DNA of 34,205 nt from an uncultured Selenomonadaceae bacterium (GCA_905234705.1 CAJOIB010000008.1:1587-35791); one strand, 5' to 3'; shown: positions 24,279-33,177, counted from the first letter of the stretch. Made by a program: numbers and translations. Notes: generated from the sequence alone by a model not told the origin.

Positions 24279-27200
24279 ATGGATAGTCTAAGCTCCGAAA
24301 TGATTGAACAACTTCGAGGTTTATTTGGGCAAATGGTGGAATCGCGACGGCATTTGCGTCCGATTTTATCAGACATTGCCGCTTCGATTGACAAGGGTTT
24401 TTTCATTGACGCTGATTCGGAAGAAGTAACTCAGCTGTTGAAGAAAATTTTGGAAGTGCAGGAGCAGCTTTCCGGTGTCGAACAGCTTAAACGCGCCGCC
24501 AATTCCAAAAAACTTGAGCAGGTCGATAAAAGCCTTGGTTTATTGGAGCAAAATTGTAAACGCGACGAAATTAATTCAACTCTTGCGCGAATTTCAACTT
24601 TGGTTGTGGATTCGGACGATCAAGCGATTTTGGACGCCGTTATGAAAGTTAAAATGCAGGCTGAACATTTGAGAAATAAATCCGGCAAATTAGAGCCCGC
24701 GCAATTCGATAAGCAAGCCGAGAGATTTGTTTTGCTCGTTGAAATTATCGACAACGCGGAAGCTTTTTCTGCCAATGATTTTTTGAAAATCTCAGCCAGT
24801 TTCCAGGACAATCCGCTAATCGGTATGATTTTGACAAGCCACATTCTGCATTTTCCGCAGCCGGTTGAGGAAGAAGATTATGCTGAAGAAACTCCGCCGC
24901 CCAATGACGCTAAAGAAAGTATTTCGACTGAGCCGACTAAACACAAATTGAGCGCAGTTCGGCGGCAGGCGGATAAAATTCAGCCCGACCTTTCGCTTGT
25001 GCTTGTTGACGAAAAAAATTTTACTATCGAAAAGGCGACCGTGAAAAAGTTGCTGACAATCAAATCTTTCAACAACAAAGTACACGAACTTTTTGACGCG
25101 GTTGACCCGATGCCGATTTTCAAAGTACTCATTAAAACCAGGATATTTTTCAGCGAAGACCCCAAGGATATTTTGGTTTCCGGCAAATTGACAAAAAAAA
25201 TTGCCGCACTTGTCCCGCGCATTTTCAACAAACTTTTCAGCTGGGGAATTGTCGATAAAATCACGTGGCGCGGAAGCGAATTTTATTTTCTGAATGATTT
25301 TGGATTAGATTTGTGCATTCGTTCGTTTACGCACACTTCGCCGCCTTCGCCCAGTGAAGATTATTTTGCTGAAATGGTAAGTTCGATGCAATTTTCGATT
25401 ATGCTCATGTCGGAGGCGCGGCTCAAAGGCGACCTCAAAATCAAATTCAATTACAATCCGAACATACCGGCGGCGCGCGCGCTCATGCTTTCCAAAGAAG
25501 GCACTATCGACGTAATTTTAATGTTCTCGCTGATTTTGCTCGGTGAAAAGTGGGAAATGCAAATTGCGCGTTTCAAACTTTTAATCGAACACGAAATTGA
25601 TTCGCCTGCTGAATTGAAGGCGGTATTTTTATTTGCATTTTCGGAAAAAGATTTGCCGTGGCTGAAATTTTTCGACACCACCAAATTCAAGAAGATAAAA
25701 TTTTTTATGCTGACATGGGACGGACTTTTGGATCAAGACGGCAATGAAGTTGATTTAGACAACTGGAAAGATATTTGCGATATTTCCGCGCCTATGGAAA
25801 AGCCCAATTTCAAAAATTTTAAGCCGAAGGGCAGACCAAGAAAAAATGTCAGCGTCGAAGATATTTTGGGATTTAAAGCTGCTAAAAAACCTGCCGCGCC
25901 GAAAACTAATCCGCAACCGAAAGAGCCCGAAATTAGCCTTTTTGAATTTCTCGCAAATAATAAAAAAGTTCTTGAAGACGAGACAGAAACCGCGGAAATT
26001 TCCGATACCGAAATTGAAGAGCCTGTTATCGACGTTGAAGTGGACGAGCCGGTTGTTGATGTTGAAACGGAAACGGAAACTGAAATTATTTTTGAGCCTG
26101 AAACTGAAACTAAGATTGAGACTGTACCGATGCCGCCGCCTGAGCCGGAAATTGAAATTGTTAAGACTTCGGACGATGATATTGTCACGGCGGATATTTT
26201 AACCAGCGTGATTAATCTTTTCAAAATCGGCGCGAATGGGCGCGGTATGCTGGCTTTGCACGCGCTGAAAGATTATTTTTCGGGCGAAGATGACGGCGAA
26301 TTGGCGGTTGAATCGCTCACAAAAGAAATTGGCTTTATTCTCGACGACCCGCTGACTTTGCGCAATCTGCATAATTTTGACACGTTTAATTTTTGGACGG
26401 GCGGCGCTGAAATTCCAAAGGCGAATCTCGGCAATACGTTTGATTATTTGAATCTCGCCGCGACGATTAAAAATTTCTTTGCGCCCGCGAATCCGACCAG
26501 CTATCAACTTCAAAAACTTTGGAAACAAATTAATGAAGATAAGGCTAACAGCGTGCTGAAAATTCTCCCCGCCGCGAAAAATCTTATCAGCGTTTTTAAC
26601 ATTTTCACTGAAAAAACTCACCGCGCCTTTGCCGATTGTCTCAATGAGGGCGGCGATACCGGCGAAAATAAATTCAAAGCCGTGCTCGCGCAGATTGAGA
26701 ATATGAAAAATATCATCGAAAATGTTTTGCATTCGGACGTGAATCACCGCCGCGTCAAAGACGTTATCACGCAACTTTTCCGCAACAACGGTTTAGCGCG
26801 GAAATACCTTGACGTCGATAAATTTTCTGTGGACGAGATTTTAGATTTTTGCCGCCGGTTTGAGAAAGTTGACCTGCGCGACATTGTTGCTGACGCGAAC
26901 GCGACGATTGACGACGAACTTTTTTCTGAAGATAAAATCGGCGAATTTCTTGACTACATTTGGGACAATCCGGTTGTGCAGCTTGTTCGCCGCGAGCATG
27001 AACCATTTCACGGACCTAAGCGCAAAAAAGTTACCGTTACGATGGCGCAACTTTTGACTACGCTTTTAAGTTACGTACACGCGAAGAAAAATCTCGAAAT
27101 TTCGGGCGGCGCTAATAAGCAAAGCGCGCCGGTTGATAAAGCGCTGGATATTTTGTCCGATTTGAAAAAGCAAATCACTCGCGCAGAAAAGCGGGCGAAT

Positions 27201-29789
27201 TTGGGGCATTTGGTTTTCCGCGCATTTGTCGAAAATCTGATTAAGCGGCTCAAGGGCGAAGATACCGCGCTGAATTACAATGAGTGTTTGATTGGCGCGA
27301 ATTACATTGAGTTGGAAAATAATTTGCCGGTTATGGAATCTTTTGGCGTGGAAGAATTTTCGCTGAAAAGTCGCACGGCTGAATTTGAAGAAAATCTGCG
27401 CGATAAAACTTTTGCCGAAGCTTTGAGAGTTGCGTATGAGGCGGCGCTGAAAAATTATGACTGCGGGATTTTGCAGGATTTAGCTAAAAATTATTTGGCG
27501 CAGTTGGGAACTTCCGAGGAAGATATTAAGCGGAAAATCACCGGACTTGAGCGGCAGGTTGACAAACAAATTGAGCGCATTTACAACGAATTTTTGAACG
27601 ACCTCGAACTCGCGCGCAATTATTCACGCATTACCGACCAAGAGAAAATTGATTTTTACATTAACGCGGTTGTCAAGGCGAAGGAACATTTTACCGATAC
27701 GAAAAACGCCGGACTTTTCCAGCGCTTTGTCAATGCTTGCTATGATTCGATTAATCAAGCGTCATTGCCGCAGAGAAACGCTTTGACGAAACGCCTTGAG
27801 AAACTTGAAGAAAATCTTGTAACCACGCTCAACGCCGATGAAACGCTTGAAACGCGCTACCCGATTCTCGCCAATGTTCGCCGCCAAATCGATTTGATGA
27901 ATTTGACAGTTGCCGAAGATTATATGAATCGCCTTGAAACTGAAGGTATAAATTTGCTGACGGAACTTGACGTGACGGGAACGGATTTACGCACGCTGGA
28001 AGATTTTCTTGTCGAATATGAAGGCTTGCTGCGCTCCATTGTCAACGCGAACGGCTCGATTGAAGGCGCTTATCGTCAACGCGCTCACGTCGGCAGTAAC
28101 ATTAACCGCCTTAACCGCGAAACTCAAAATGCATTGGAATTTGCGCGTGCGTGGCAGGGTATTCATTCTGGGCAAAATAACGCTATCAGAAGTTCGATTA
28201 TCGATTTGCTGAATCACCTTGGCTTTACCGACGGCACAATCGCCGAGCAAAATATGGACGCCATTAATCAAAAATCTTACACGGTGACTTTCCCCGAACC
28301 GATTAAAACCCGCAATAGTTATCCTCACCCGTTCGCGATTTTCGGCACGGAACGCTTTACTAAAGGGCTGGAAATTATTTATTTGGGCGCGAATAGAGAT
28401 TCGGCTGACAATATTGCTAAAGTTTTGGGCGATATGACGTCCGAACGCGGCACGATTTGTTTTATGGATCACGCAATGACTTTGCCGGTGCGCCGCAGTC
28501 TCGCCAAATCCATTAAAATCGACGCCAATTTGAAAAATATTATCGTGATTGACAAAGTAATGATGCTGTACCTTACGCGCTTTGACGAAGCTAATCGCGG
28601 TAAAAAAATGTTGCAGGTTGCGCTTCCATTTGCGCGGATTCAGCCGTACACTTCCAAGGGCAAGGGCGTTGTTGCTCCGGAAATGTTTATCGGGCGCTCT
28701 GAGGAACTTGATAAAATTCGTGATATGTCCGGACCGGTTTTTGTTTACGGCGGGCGGCAGTTGGGCAAATCGGCGCTCCTTCGTCAAGTTCGCAGTCTTG
28801 AGCATAATCCCGCGCAGTTGAATTACGCATTTTTCATCGACTTGAAGGGCTACGACGCCACGCAGACTTTGAAAAAAATAATTTTGGAACTTACGGCGGC
28901 TAAACTTATCGGCGAGGTTGACACGTGGCAAGATTTTTCCTTTGAAATGCATAAACTGCTTAGCGGACAACTTCGCGGCGTTGTTAAACCGAAAAAACTT
29001 TTCCTGCTGTTCGACGAGAGCGACGCCTTTTTGAGCAGTCCGGATTCTGAAAAGGCTATTAATGTTCTGCGCGAGTTGCTTGTGGCGTTTAGCGGGCAAT
29101 TTAAATTTGTGCTGGCGGGCGTTCACAAAGTTATTCGCTTTGAGCAAAATTCTAGTTTCGGCAACCTCAGCCACATTTCGGTTTTACCATTTCGCCCGTC
29201 CGACGCTATGGAACTTCTCGTTAAGCCGATGAGTTATCTCGGTTTTCGCGTGGCGGACGACAGCTTGATTAGCGCCATTTTCAGCCGCACGAATTATTAT
29301 CCTGGCTTGATTCAGTATTATTGCAATATGCTGGTCGACGCGGTTGGAAATAATTACACCAAGCAGAATTTTAACGTTACGAAAAATCCGCCGTACACGC
29401 TCGACGATGATTATTTGAAAAATATGCTCAGTAACAATGACTTTCAAAAGGAAATTAACGCGCGCTTTCAAGAAACTTTGACTTTGGATAATGATAATTT
29501 TTATGAGATTTTAGCGCTGGCAATCGCTTGGATTTACTATGAGAATAATCGTCCGGTTAGCGTTGAAGTTTCCGAAATTCGGAATATCTGCGTAATGTGC
29601 GGCGTTGAAAAAATTACTAGGTTGACTGACGCCGAACTTTTGAGCCTGCTTGATGAAATGGTCGCGCTTAATCTCCTGCGCCGCGTCGAAGGCAAATTTG
29701 AATTTAACCGCTACGCTTTTTGGCATATGATGGGCACTGAGACTGAAGTTAATGAGAAGCTCGATTCGTACGGGCTGAACGCGGAATAA
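24279..29789 (+). CDS. Very large AAA+/STAND-like ATPase with long N-terminal region
   Basis: ATG 24279 has AAGGAGG at 24264-24270, giving 1836 aa. Visible parts: a helical N-terminus; a winged-helix-like segment near 290-345; a basic AT-hook-like KPKGRPRKN at 515-523; an acidic Glu/Thr/Val linker at about 567-631; a long helical and coiled-coil middle (to ~1330); a compact alpha/beta segment with LEIIYLGANRDSADNIAKVL just before the ATPase; then IGRSEELDKIRD, Walker A GGRQLGKS (1491-1498), Walker B LFLLFDESD (D1579, E1580), a sensor-like FKFVLAGVHK and a C-terminal winged-helix region (~1730-1836). The ORC/STAND-type ATPase core suggests a nucleotide-driven switch. With the downstream HEPN-like gene 16 bases away, I infer a two-protein sensor-effector unit. 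I do not recognise the family. No signal peptide or membrane segment. Confidence 0.85.
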   Translation: MDSLSSEMIEQLRGLFGQMVESRRHLRPILSDIAASIDKGFFIDADSEEVTQLLKKILEVQEQLSGVEQLKRAANSKKLEQVDKSLGLLEQNCKRDEINSTLARISTLVVDSDDQAILDAVMKVKMQAEHLRNKSGKLEPAQFDKQAERFVLLVEIIDNAEAFSANDFLKISASFQDNPLIGMILTSHILHFPQPVEEEDYAEETPPPNDAKESISTEPTKHKLSAVRRQADKIQPDLSLVLVDEKNFTIEKATVKKLLTIKSFNNKVHELFDAVDPMPIFKVLIKTRIFFSEDPKDILVSGKLTKKIAALVPRIFNKLFSWGIVDKITWRGSEFYFLNDFGLDLCIRSFTHTSPPSPSEDYFAEMVSSMQFSIMLMSEARLKGDLKIKFNYNPNIPAARALMLSKEGTIDVILMFSLILLGEKWEMQIARFKLLIEHEIDSPAELKAVFLFAFSEKDLPWLKFFDTTKFKKIKFFMLTWDGLLDQDGNEVDLDNWKDICDISAPMEKPNFKNFKPKGRPRKNVSVEDILGFKAAKKPAAPKTNPQPKEPEISLFEFLANNKKVLEDETETAEISDTEIEEPVIDVEVDEPVVDVETETETEIIFEPETETKIETVPMPPPEPEIEIVKTSDDDIVTADILTSVINLFKIGANGRGMLALHALKDYFSGEDDGELAVESLTKEIGFILDDPLTLRNLHNFDTFNFWTGGAEIPKANLGNTFDYLNLAATIKNFFAPANPTSYQLQKLWKQINEDKANSVLKILPAAKNLISVFNIFTEKTHRAFADCLNEGGDTGENKFKAVLAQIENMKNIIENVLHSDVNHRRVKDVITQLFRNNGLARKYLDVDKFSVDEILDFCRRFEKVDLRDIVADANATIDDELFSEDKIGEFLDYIWDNPVVQLVRREHEPFHGPKRKKVTVTMAQLLTTLLSYVHAKKNLEISGGANKQSAPVDKALDILSDLKKQITRAEKRANLGHLVFRAFVENLIKRLKGEDTALNYNECLIGANYIELENNLPVMESFGVEEFSLKSRTAEFEENLRDKTFAEALRVAYEAALKNYDCGILQDLAKNYLAQLGTSEEDIKRKITGLERQVDKQIERIYNEFLNDLELARNYSRITDQEKIDFYINAVVKAKEHFTDTKNAGLFQRFVNACYDSINQASLPQRNALTKRLEKLEENLVTTLNADETLETRYPILANVRRQIDLMNLTVAEDYMNRLETEGINLLTELDVTGTDLRTLEDFLVEYEGLLRSIVNANGSIEGAYRQRAHVGSNINRLNRETQNALEFARAWQGIHSGQNNAIRSSIIDLLNHLGFTDGTIAEQNMDAINQKSYTVTFPEPIKTRNSYPHPFAIFGTERFTKGLEIIYLGANRDSADNIAKVLGDMTSERGTICFMDHAMTLPVRRSLAKSIKIDANLKNIIVIDKVMMLYLTRFDEANRGKKMLQVALPFARIQPYTSKGKGVVAPEMFIGRSEELDKIRDMSGPVFVYGGRQLGKSALLRQVRSLEHNPAQLNYAFFIDLKGYDATQTLKKIILELTAAKLIGEVDTWQDFSFEMHKLLSGQLRGVVKPKKLFLLFDESDAFLSSPDSEKAINVLRELLVAFSGQFKFVLAGVHKVIRFEQNSSFGNLSHISVLPFRPSDAMELLVKPMSYLGFRVADDSLISAIFSRTNYYPGLIQYYCNMLVDAVGNNYTKQNFNVTKNPPYTLDDDYLKNMLSNNDFQKEINARFQETLTLDNDNFYEILALAIAWIYYENNRPVSVEVSEIRNICVMCGVEKITRLTDAELLSLLDEMVALNLLRRVEGKFEFNRYAFWHMMGTETEVNEKLDSYGLNAE

Positions 29790-29805
29790 TCACGAGGTAA
29801 TTTCA

Positions 29806-30888
29806 ATGGCAAAAAATTTGAGAATATCGTTGACAAATCAATACACAATTTCAGAAAAAAAAATCGACTTCAGCAAACTGCAAGCGCTTGACGAAGACGA
29901 TTTAGATTCGTGGTGGCGGACAGTGCCAGGGGCGCGTCGATTTATGAAAACGGCGATTGACGCAGTTGATAAACATTGCGCGATTGCCGCACATTTGCCG
30001 CAATTCGACACGGCAGGCTTTGTACAGATATTGCGGGAAAAAATTCAGAGGCGGCACGTTTTTTTAATGGTAGAAATTTTTGAATACGAAGGCAAGGGCG
30101 ACGCTGAAGAATTTGTTGACGCATTGAAGGCGGAATTTGCGCCCAATTTCCGACGCGATTTTACTGAAGATTCACCGATGGCGGATTTGGCACTGCAAGA
30201 TCCATTGAGCGGCTACGCGATTATTATTTTGCTGAAAAACAAATCGAATTGGCTGACGACTGCCGTCACCGATTTTAATAAAAATACCGCGAATATGGGC
30301 AGTTCATTAATTTTCGTGACGAATGAAGAAAATCCGCCGCCGAGTTTGACGCGCCTGTCGGATTATTTGACGCCGTACGATATACAATTTTTCGCGCTGA
30401 ATTTGTTGGAAAATGCGCGGTTGACTGTGCAAGAAAAACTTTATACTTCGACATTGGCGGCAAAACTTTCAGGGCAATCGTCGCAGTTGGCTAAAAATTT
30501 TGCGAAAACTGAATTGTACACGCACGGCTTAGATTTTGTGAAAAGCGTCCTGCCCCATTTTGACGAAAAAATTTTCAATCGAGCAGTGTGGGAATGTCAA
30601 ACGCAATTTATTTTGCCGATTTTGGAGCAGTTGCGCGGGCGCTTAATCGAAAAACATTATGACCGGTTGCGGAATATTATGCACGTGACCGACGAATTTG
30701 GAAAGACGCTTGACGATCCTTGGGATATGGAACTGCGGCACTTGCATTATTACGGCGGCAAAAAAATGCTGTTTCAATATGGCGATTGGGAAAAATTGGA
30801 GCGTGCGTACAGCGCCAGGAACGACCTTTCGCACTTAAAGACAATCGAACTGTCTCAAATGGAAAAAATTTTTTTGTTTGCCGAATAA
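29806..30888 (+). CDS. Unknown protein with C-terminal HEPN-like R-X4-H motif, partner of the giant ATPase
   Basis: 360 aa, ATG 29806 with GAGGT at 29794-29798, starting 16 bases after the ATPase stop. The N-terminal two thirds have no motif I recognise; an alpha/beta portion is suggested by VFLMVEIFEYEG, GYAIIILLKNKS and SSLIFVTNEENP. The C-terminal ~100 residues are helical and end in YSARNDLSHLKTIELSQME. RNDLSH (338-343) fits the R-X4-H signature of HEPN domains, with the favoured Asn after Arg and the usual position at the end of the last long helix. HEPN proteins are often ribonucleases in toxin or defence systems. The pairing with an ATPase supports this, but the domain assignment rests on one short motif. 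Confidence 0.7.
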   Translation: MAKNLRISLTNQYTISEKKIDFSKLQALDEDDLDSWWRTVPGARRFMKTAIDAVDKHCAIAAHLPQFDTAGFVQILREKIQRRHVFLMVEIFEYEGKGDAEEFVDALKAEFAPNFRRDFTEDSPMADLALQDPLSGYAIIILLKNKSNWLTTAVTDFNKNTANMGSSLIFVTNEENPPPSLTRLSDYLTPYDIQFFALNLLENARLTVQEKLYTSTLAAKLSGQSSQLAKNFAKTELYTHGLDFVKSVLPHFDEKIFNRAVWECQTQFILPILEQLRGRLIEKHYDRLRNIMHVTDEFGKTLDDPWDMELRHLHYYGGKKMLFQYGDWEKLERAYSARNDLSHLKTIELSQMEKIFLFAE

Positions 30889-30892
30889 GTGT

Positions 30893-31000
30893 AGCGAGAA
30901 CCGCCCAAGGATGGGCGGCGAACCCCGCCCGCTGCTAATGAGCGTGAAGCGAATTATTCAGCGGGCATGTTTTTCTTTGCTAGGCGTTTCTTTTTGCGAA
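30893..31000 (-). repeat. Structured dispersed repeat, copy 2 (inverted relative to copy 1)
   Basis: The 22 bases at 30972-30993 are the exact reverse complement of 20393-20414. Read on the minus strand the order is the same as copy 1: A-rich lead, hairpin A (GCCCGCTG/CAGCGGGC, arms at about 30927-30934 and 30959-30966), GGCGGGG-like junction, then hairpin B (CCGCCCA/TGGGCGG with loop TCCT, 30901-30918). Stem sequences differ from copy 1 but pairing is kept. Confidence 0.85.
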
Positions 31001-31011
31001 TAATGGTAATT

Positions 31012-31030
31012 TGTCCCGCTGTACCAACAC
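31012..31030 (+). repeat. 19-bp direct repeat, left copy
   Basis: TGTCCCGCTGTACCAACAC here is identical to 33575-33593. This copy has no right-hand GGCGGGA arm, so it is not a terminator. It lies just outside the small gene at 31079 and the RiPP cassette. Confidence 0.9.
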
Positions 31031-31048
31031 AATTCGAATTTAAAACTA

Positions 31049-31054
31049 TATAAT
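31049..31054 (+). promoter_or_regulatory. Likely -10 element for the 61-aa gene
   Basis: TATAAT 25 bases upstream of the start codon. At 17-base spacing the -35 position would fall in the direct repeat (AACACA), which is a poor hexamer. Confidence 0.4.
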
Positions 31055-31078
31055 TCATCTGCAAGGGAGGTGAATTTA

Positions 31079-31264
31079 ATGAAAGTCGACGAAGAAACTA
31101 AATTGAAGAGATTTCAAGATTCCAGAGACCGTGCGCTGAAACATGCCAAGCGTGCATGGCGAGAGGCGAAAAACGAAAATCCCAGCCGTTTTCCATACGC
31201 TAAAGCTCAATATGAGCGCGTAAATTATTACGACGAACAAATTGAACAACTGAAAAAAAAATAA
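31079..31264 (+). CDS. Small charged hypothetical protein
   Basis: 61 aa from ATG 31079, with a strong AGGGAGG site at 31064-31070. It is very rich in Lys, Arg and Glu, predicted as two long helices (KLKRFQDSRDRALKHAKRAWREAK and AQYERVNYYDEQIEQLKKK), without Cys or a signal peptide. It could be a nucleic-acid- or protein-binding helical hairpin. It has its own terminator at 31288-31317, so it is a separate unit from the RiPP genes despite lying inside the same direct repeats. Function unknown. Confidence 0.7.
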   Translation: MKVDEETKLKRFQDSRDRALKHAKRAWREAKNENPSRFPYAKAQYERVNYYDEQIEQLKKK

Positions 31265-31287
31265 TCCATATAAAAATCAATCTAACA

Positions 31288-31317
31288 GAGCCTGGTTCAA
31301 TGTCCGGCTCATTTTTT
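31288..31317 (+). terminator. Terminator after the 61-aa gene
   Basis: GAGCC (31288-31292) and GGCTC (31306-31310), with a loop of about 13 bases, followed by A and seven Ts. Confidence 0.7.
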
Positions 31318-31326
31318 TAGATAATA

Positions 31327-31355
31327 TTGCAATTAAAATTTCGAGTGTGTATAAT
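31327..31355 (+). promoter_or_regulatory. Promoter of the RiPP operon
   Basis: TTGCAA (31327-31332), 17-base spacer, TATAAT (31350-31355), 31 bases before ATG 31386. The whole operon to 33571 has no other terminator. Confidence 0.7.
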
Positions 31356-31385
31356 AGGCTAAATTAATCAAAAATAGTGGTGTAA

Positions 31386-31646
31386 ATGGAAGAGTATTAT
31401 CCTTATTGTTGTGAACGTTGCGGAAAATGTTGCAGGCGTGTTGACTTGATTGCAGAAATGAAACCGCTAGATCGTGGCGACGGAGTTTGTAAAAATCTCA
31501 CAGGAGATAATTTGTGCAAGATTTATGATTCGCGCCCGCCTCTTTGCAACGGTCAATATCTTTATGAAAACTTTTTTTCGGATTTGAAAGTAACCGAATT
31601 TCACGAAATAATGTCCGTTCTTTGTAAAAAGATAAAGGAGTCGTAA
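31386..31646 (+). CDS. YkgJ-type Cys-cluster (putative Zn/Fe-binding) protein
   Basis: 86 aa from ATG 31386; the ribosome binding site (GTGGTG) is weak. The N-terminus YCCERCGKCCRRVD has the C-x2-C-x2-CC cluster of the YkgJ (CxxCxxCC) family. It continues with GVCKNLTGDNLCKIYDSRPPLCNG, the usual second half in which further Cys residues and the RP turn are conserved. Proteins of this family are thought to chelate zinc or an iron-sulfur cluster. It is shorter than most members. It sits 2 bases before the radical SAM gene, so it probably assists peptide modification or cluster supply; this is inferred from position only. Confidence 0.85.
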   Translation: MEEYYPYCCERCGKCCRRVDLIAEMKPLDRGDGVCKNLTGDNLCKIYDSRPPLCNGQYLYENFFSDLKVTEFHEIMSVLCKKIKES

Positions 31647-31648
31647 AC

Positions 31649-32689
31649 TTGAAAAATTATGTAAAAAAATATCGAAGTCTTGACGAGAGAAATTTGCAGC
31701 TTATCAAAGAAAATCTTGAGTTGTTGCAAAATATGGGAGCTTACCCGCGGAAATTCAATTACCCCATTACATTGCAGTTTGAATTAACCGGACAATGCAA
31801 TTTATCTTGCAAACACTGTTATAATCGTTCCGGCGACAGCGACCGCGAAACTTTAATGACGCCCGAGAAATGGTGTGAATTAGCGCGGCAAATCGTTTCT
31901 GACGGCGGTATTTTTCAGTGTATAATTTCTGGCGGCGAGCCATTACTTTTAGGCGATAAACTTTTTAATATTATGGATATTCTTCACGACGATGGCACGA
32001 GTTTTGTCGTCATTACAAATTCGCTCTTATTGACAAAAGAAAAAGTTAAACGCTTTGCTAAGTATCGCTATTTTTGGTTTCAAATTTCAATCGACGGTTC
32101 AAACGCCGAGATTCATGATAGTTTTCGCGGCGTTGCTGGCAGTTTTGACAAAGCGGTTAATGGCGCGCTTGAAATTAGTGACGCTGGCATTCCGCTGGTT
32201 ATTGCTCACACTGTCACGCCACAGAATTTGAATCAGCTTGAGGCAATGGTTAATCTGGCTTACAGGCTCGGTGCAAATTCAATTATTCTTGGTGAGGTTT
32301 TACCCAGCGGGCGCGCCTATTCCAATGAAGATATTATTTTGAATGACGAGCAGAAAAATTATTTATATTGGCAAATTGAGGAACTCGGCAATAAATACAA
32401 AGGCAAGATAGCTATTCAACGTTCGGCGGAATTGAAGACGCAAATGGAAAGATATATGCTTGAAGTCAACGGTGGCGGGATTATTCGCCCTAATGGCGAT
32501 TTCCGCATTGACTGCATGGCGCCTTTCACCATTGGAAATGTGCTTGAGCGTTCGATTAAAGATATTTGGATTGATAAGGGGATTGACGCTTGGAAGTCTG
32601 ACGCCGTCAAAAATTTTGTGGCGAATCTCGACGAAGATAAACAGACTGGCAGCGTAAAAAATCATGTTGATGTTGATGTAAGACTTTAA
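31649..32689 (+). CDS. Radical SAM peptide maturase with reduced SPASM region
   Basis: 346 aa, TTG 31649 with AAAGGAG at 31634-31640, 8 bases upstream. The radical SAM cluster motif is LTGQCNLSCKHCYNRSG (C50, C54, C57), with the SAM-binding ISGGEPLL, VITNSLL and QISIDGSN strands. The C-terminal part has the SPASM-like outline (GGGIIRPNGDFRIDC, then GNVLERSIKDIW) but keeps only one Cys (C289) of the cysteines that would bind auxiliary clusters. Together with the neighbouring PqqD-like protein and short peptides, it is very likely a RiPP maturase acting on a precursor peptide in the cytoplasm. The bond it makes is unknown; the precursors have no Cys, so a sactionine or ranthionine thioether is excluded. 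Confidence 0.9.
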   Translation: MKNYVKKYRSLDERNLQLIKENLELLQNMGAYPRKFNYPITLQFELTGQCNLSCKHCYNRSGDSDRETLMTPEKWCELARQIVSDGGIFQCIISGGEPLLLGDKLFNIMDILHDDGTSFVVITNSLLLTKEKVKRFAKYRYFWFQISIDGSNAEIHDSFRGVAGSFDKAVNGALEISDAGIPLVIAHTVTPQNLNQLEAMVNLAYRLGANSIILGEVLPSGRAYSNEDIILNDEQKNYLYWQIEELGNKYKGKIAIQRSAELKTQMERYMLEVNGGGIIRPNGDFRIDCMAPFTIGNVLERSIKDIWIDKGIDAWKSDAVKNFVANLDEDKQTGSVKNHVDVDVRL

Positions 32690-32702
32690 GGGGGTTTTAA
32701 AA

Positions 32703-32918
32703 TTGAAAGAAGAATATTCGCGTCCGACGATTGTTAATGCAGATTCTTCAGAGCCTGATGGGCTTGCTCCTTGGGGAGTGGTGGCAAAAGCTTTTGCAAT
32801 GGCAGGAGGTTATCTTTTGGGGCGCGCTGTTACAAATGCGGCGAAAGCGAATCCGTATATTAAGTTGCCAAGTTTGAAAATTTTGAAGGAGAATACCAAT
32901 GATATTCACTTGGCTTAA
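32703..32918 (+). CDS. Putative RiPP precursor peptide 1
   Basis: 71 aa, TTG 32703 with GGGGG at 32690-32694. The N-terminus EEYSRPTIVNAD shares the Y-x-(K/R)-P-T-I-x-x-x-D leader motif with peptides at 33183 and 33371. A Gly/Ala-rich hydrophobic stretch follows (VVAKAFAMAGGYLLGRAV) and a C-terminal segment with NPYIKLPSLKILKEN. No Cys. Its 3' end overlaps the PqqD-like gene by 20 bases, so it is tightly coupled to the recognition protein. Precursor status is inferred from size, motif and context. Confidence 0.75.
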   Translation: MKEEYSRPTIVNADSSEPDGLAPWGVVAKAFAMAGGYLLGRAVTNAAKANPYIKLPSLKILKENTNDIHLA

Positions 32919-33177
32919 AGATAAAGTACTGCATTGCTCGTTCGTCAAATCCAGAATGGAGGATAATATTTTAATCATTTGCACGAATGACCTTGTCATT
33001 TATTATTTAAATTCGACGGCGGCACTGTTTATTAATTTGGCTGATGGCAAGGCTACGATTAATGACATTAAAAATAAATTCCTGGAAAAATACGACGTTG
33101 ACGAAGCGGAACTTGAAAATGATTTCGTCGATATGATTCGCGATTTACAGTGGAAAAAAATTTTAATCTTGGAGTGA
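32899..33177 (+). CDS. PqqD-like RiPP recognition element protein
   Basis: 92 aa, ATG 32899 with AAGGAG upstream. It shows the PqqD/RRE fold: DNILIICTNDLVIYYLNSTAALFINLADGKATINDIKNKF with the winged-helix pattern (strands, a small-residue helix, then the ADGxxT turn), followed by YDVDEAELENDFVDMIRDL and a final strand. In characterised pathways such proteins bind the leader peptide and present it to the radical SAM enzyme. It lies between precursor 1 and precursors 2 and 3. Confidence 0.85.
   Translation: MIFTWLKDKVLHCSFVKSRMEDNILIICTNDLVIYYLNSTAALFINLADGKATINDIKNKFLEKYDVDEAELENDFVDMIRDLQWKKILILE

Noticed and set aside
27987..29174. Open frame of 395 codons on the minus strand
   Set aside because: Antisense to the ATPase core, including Walker motifs; no ribosome binding site or domain.
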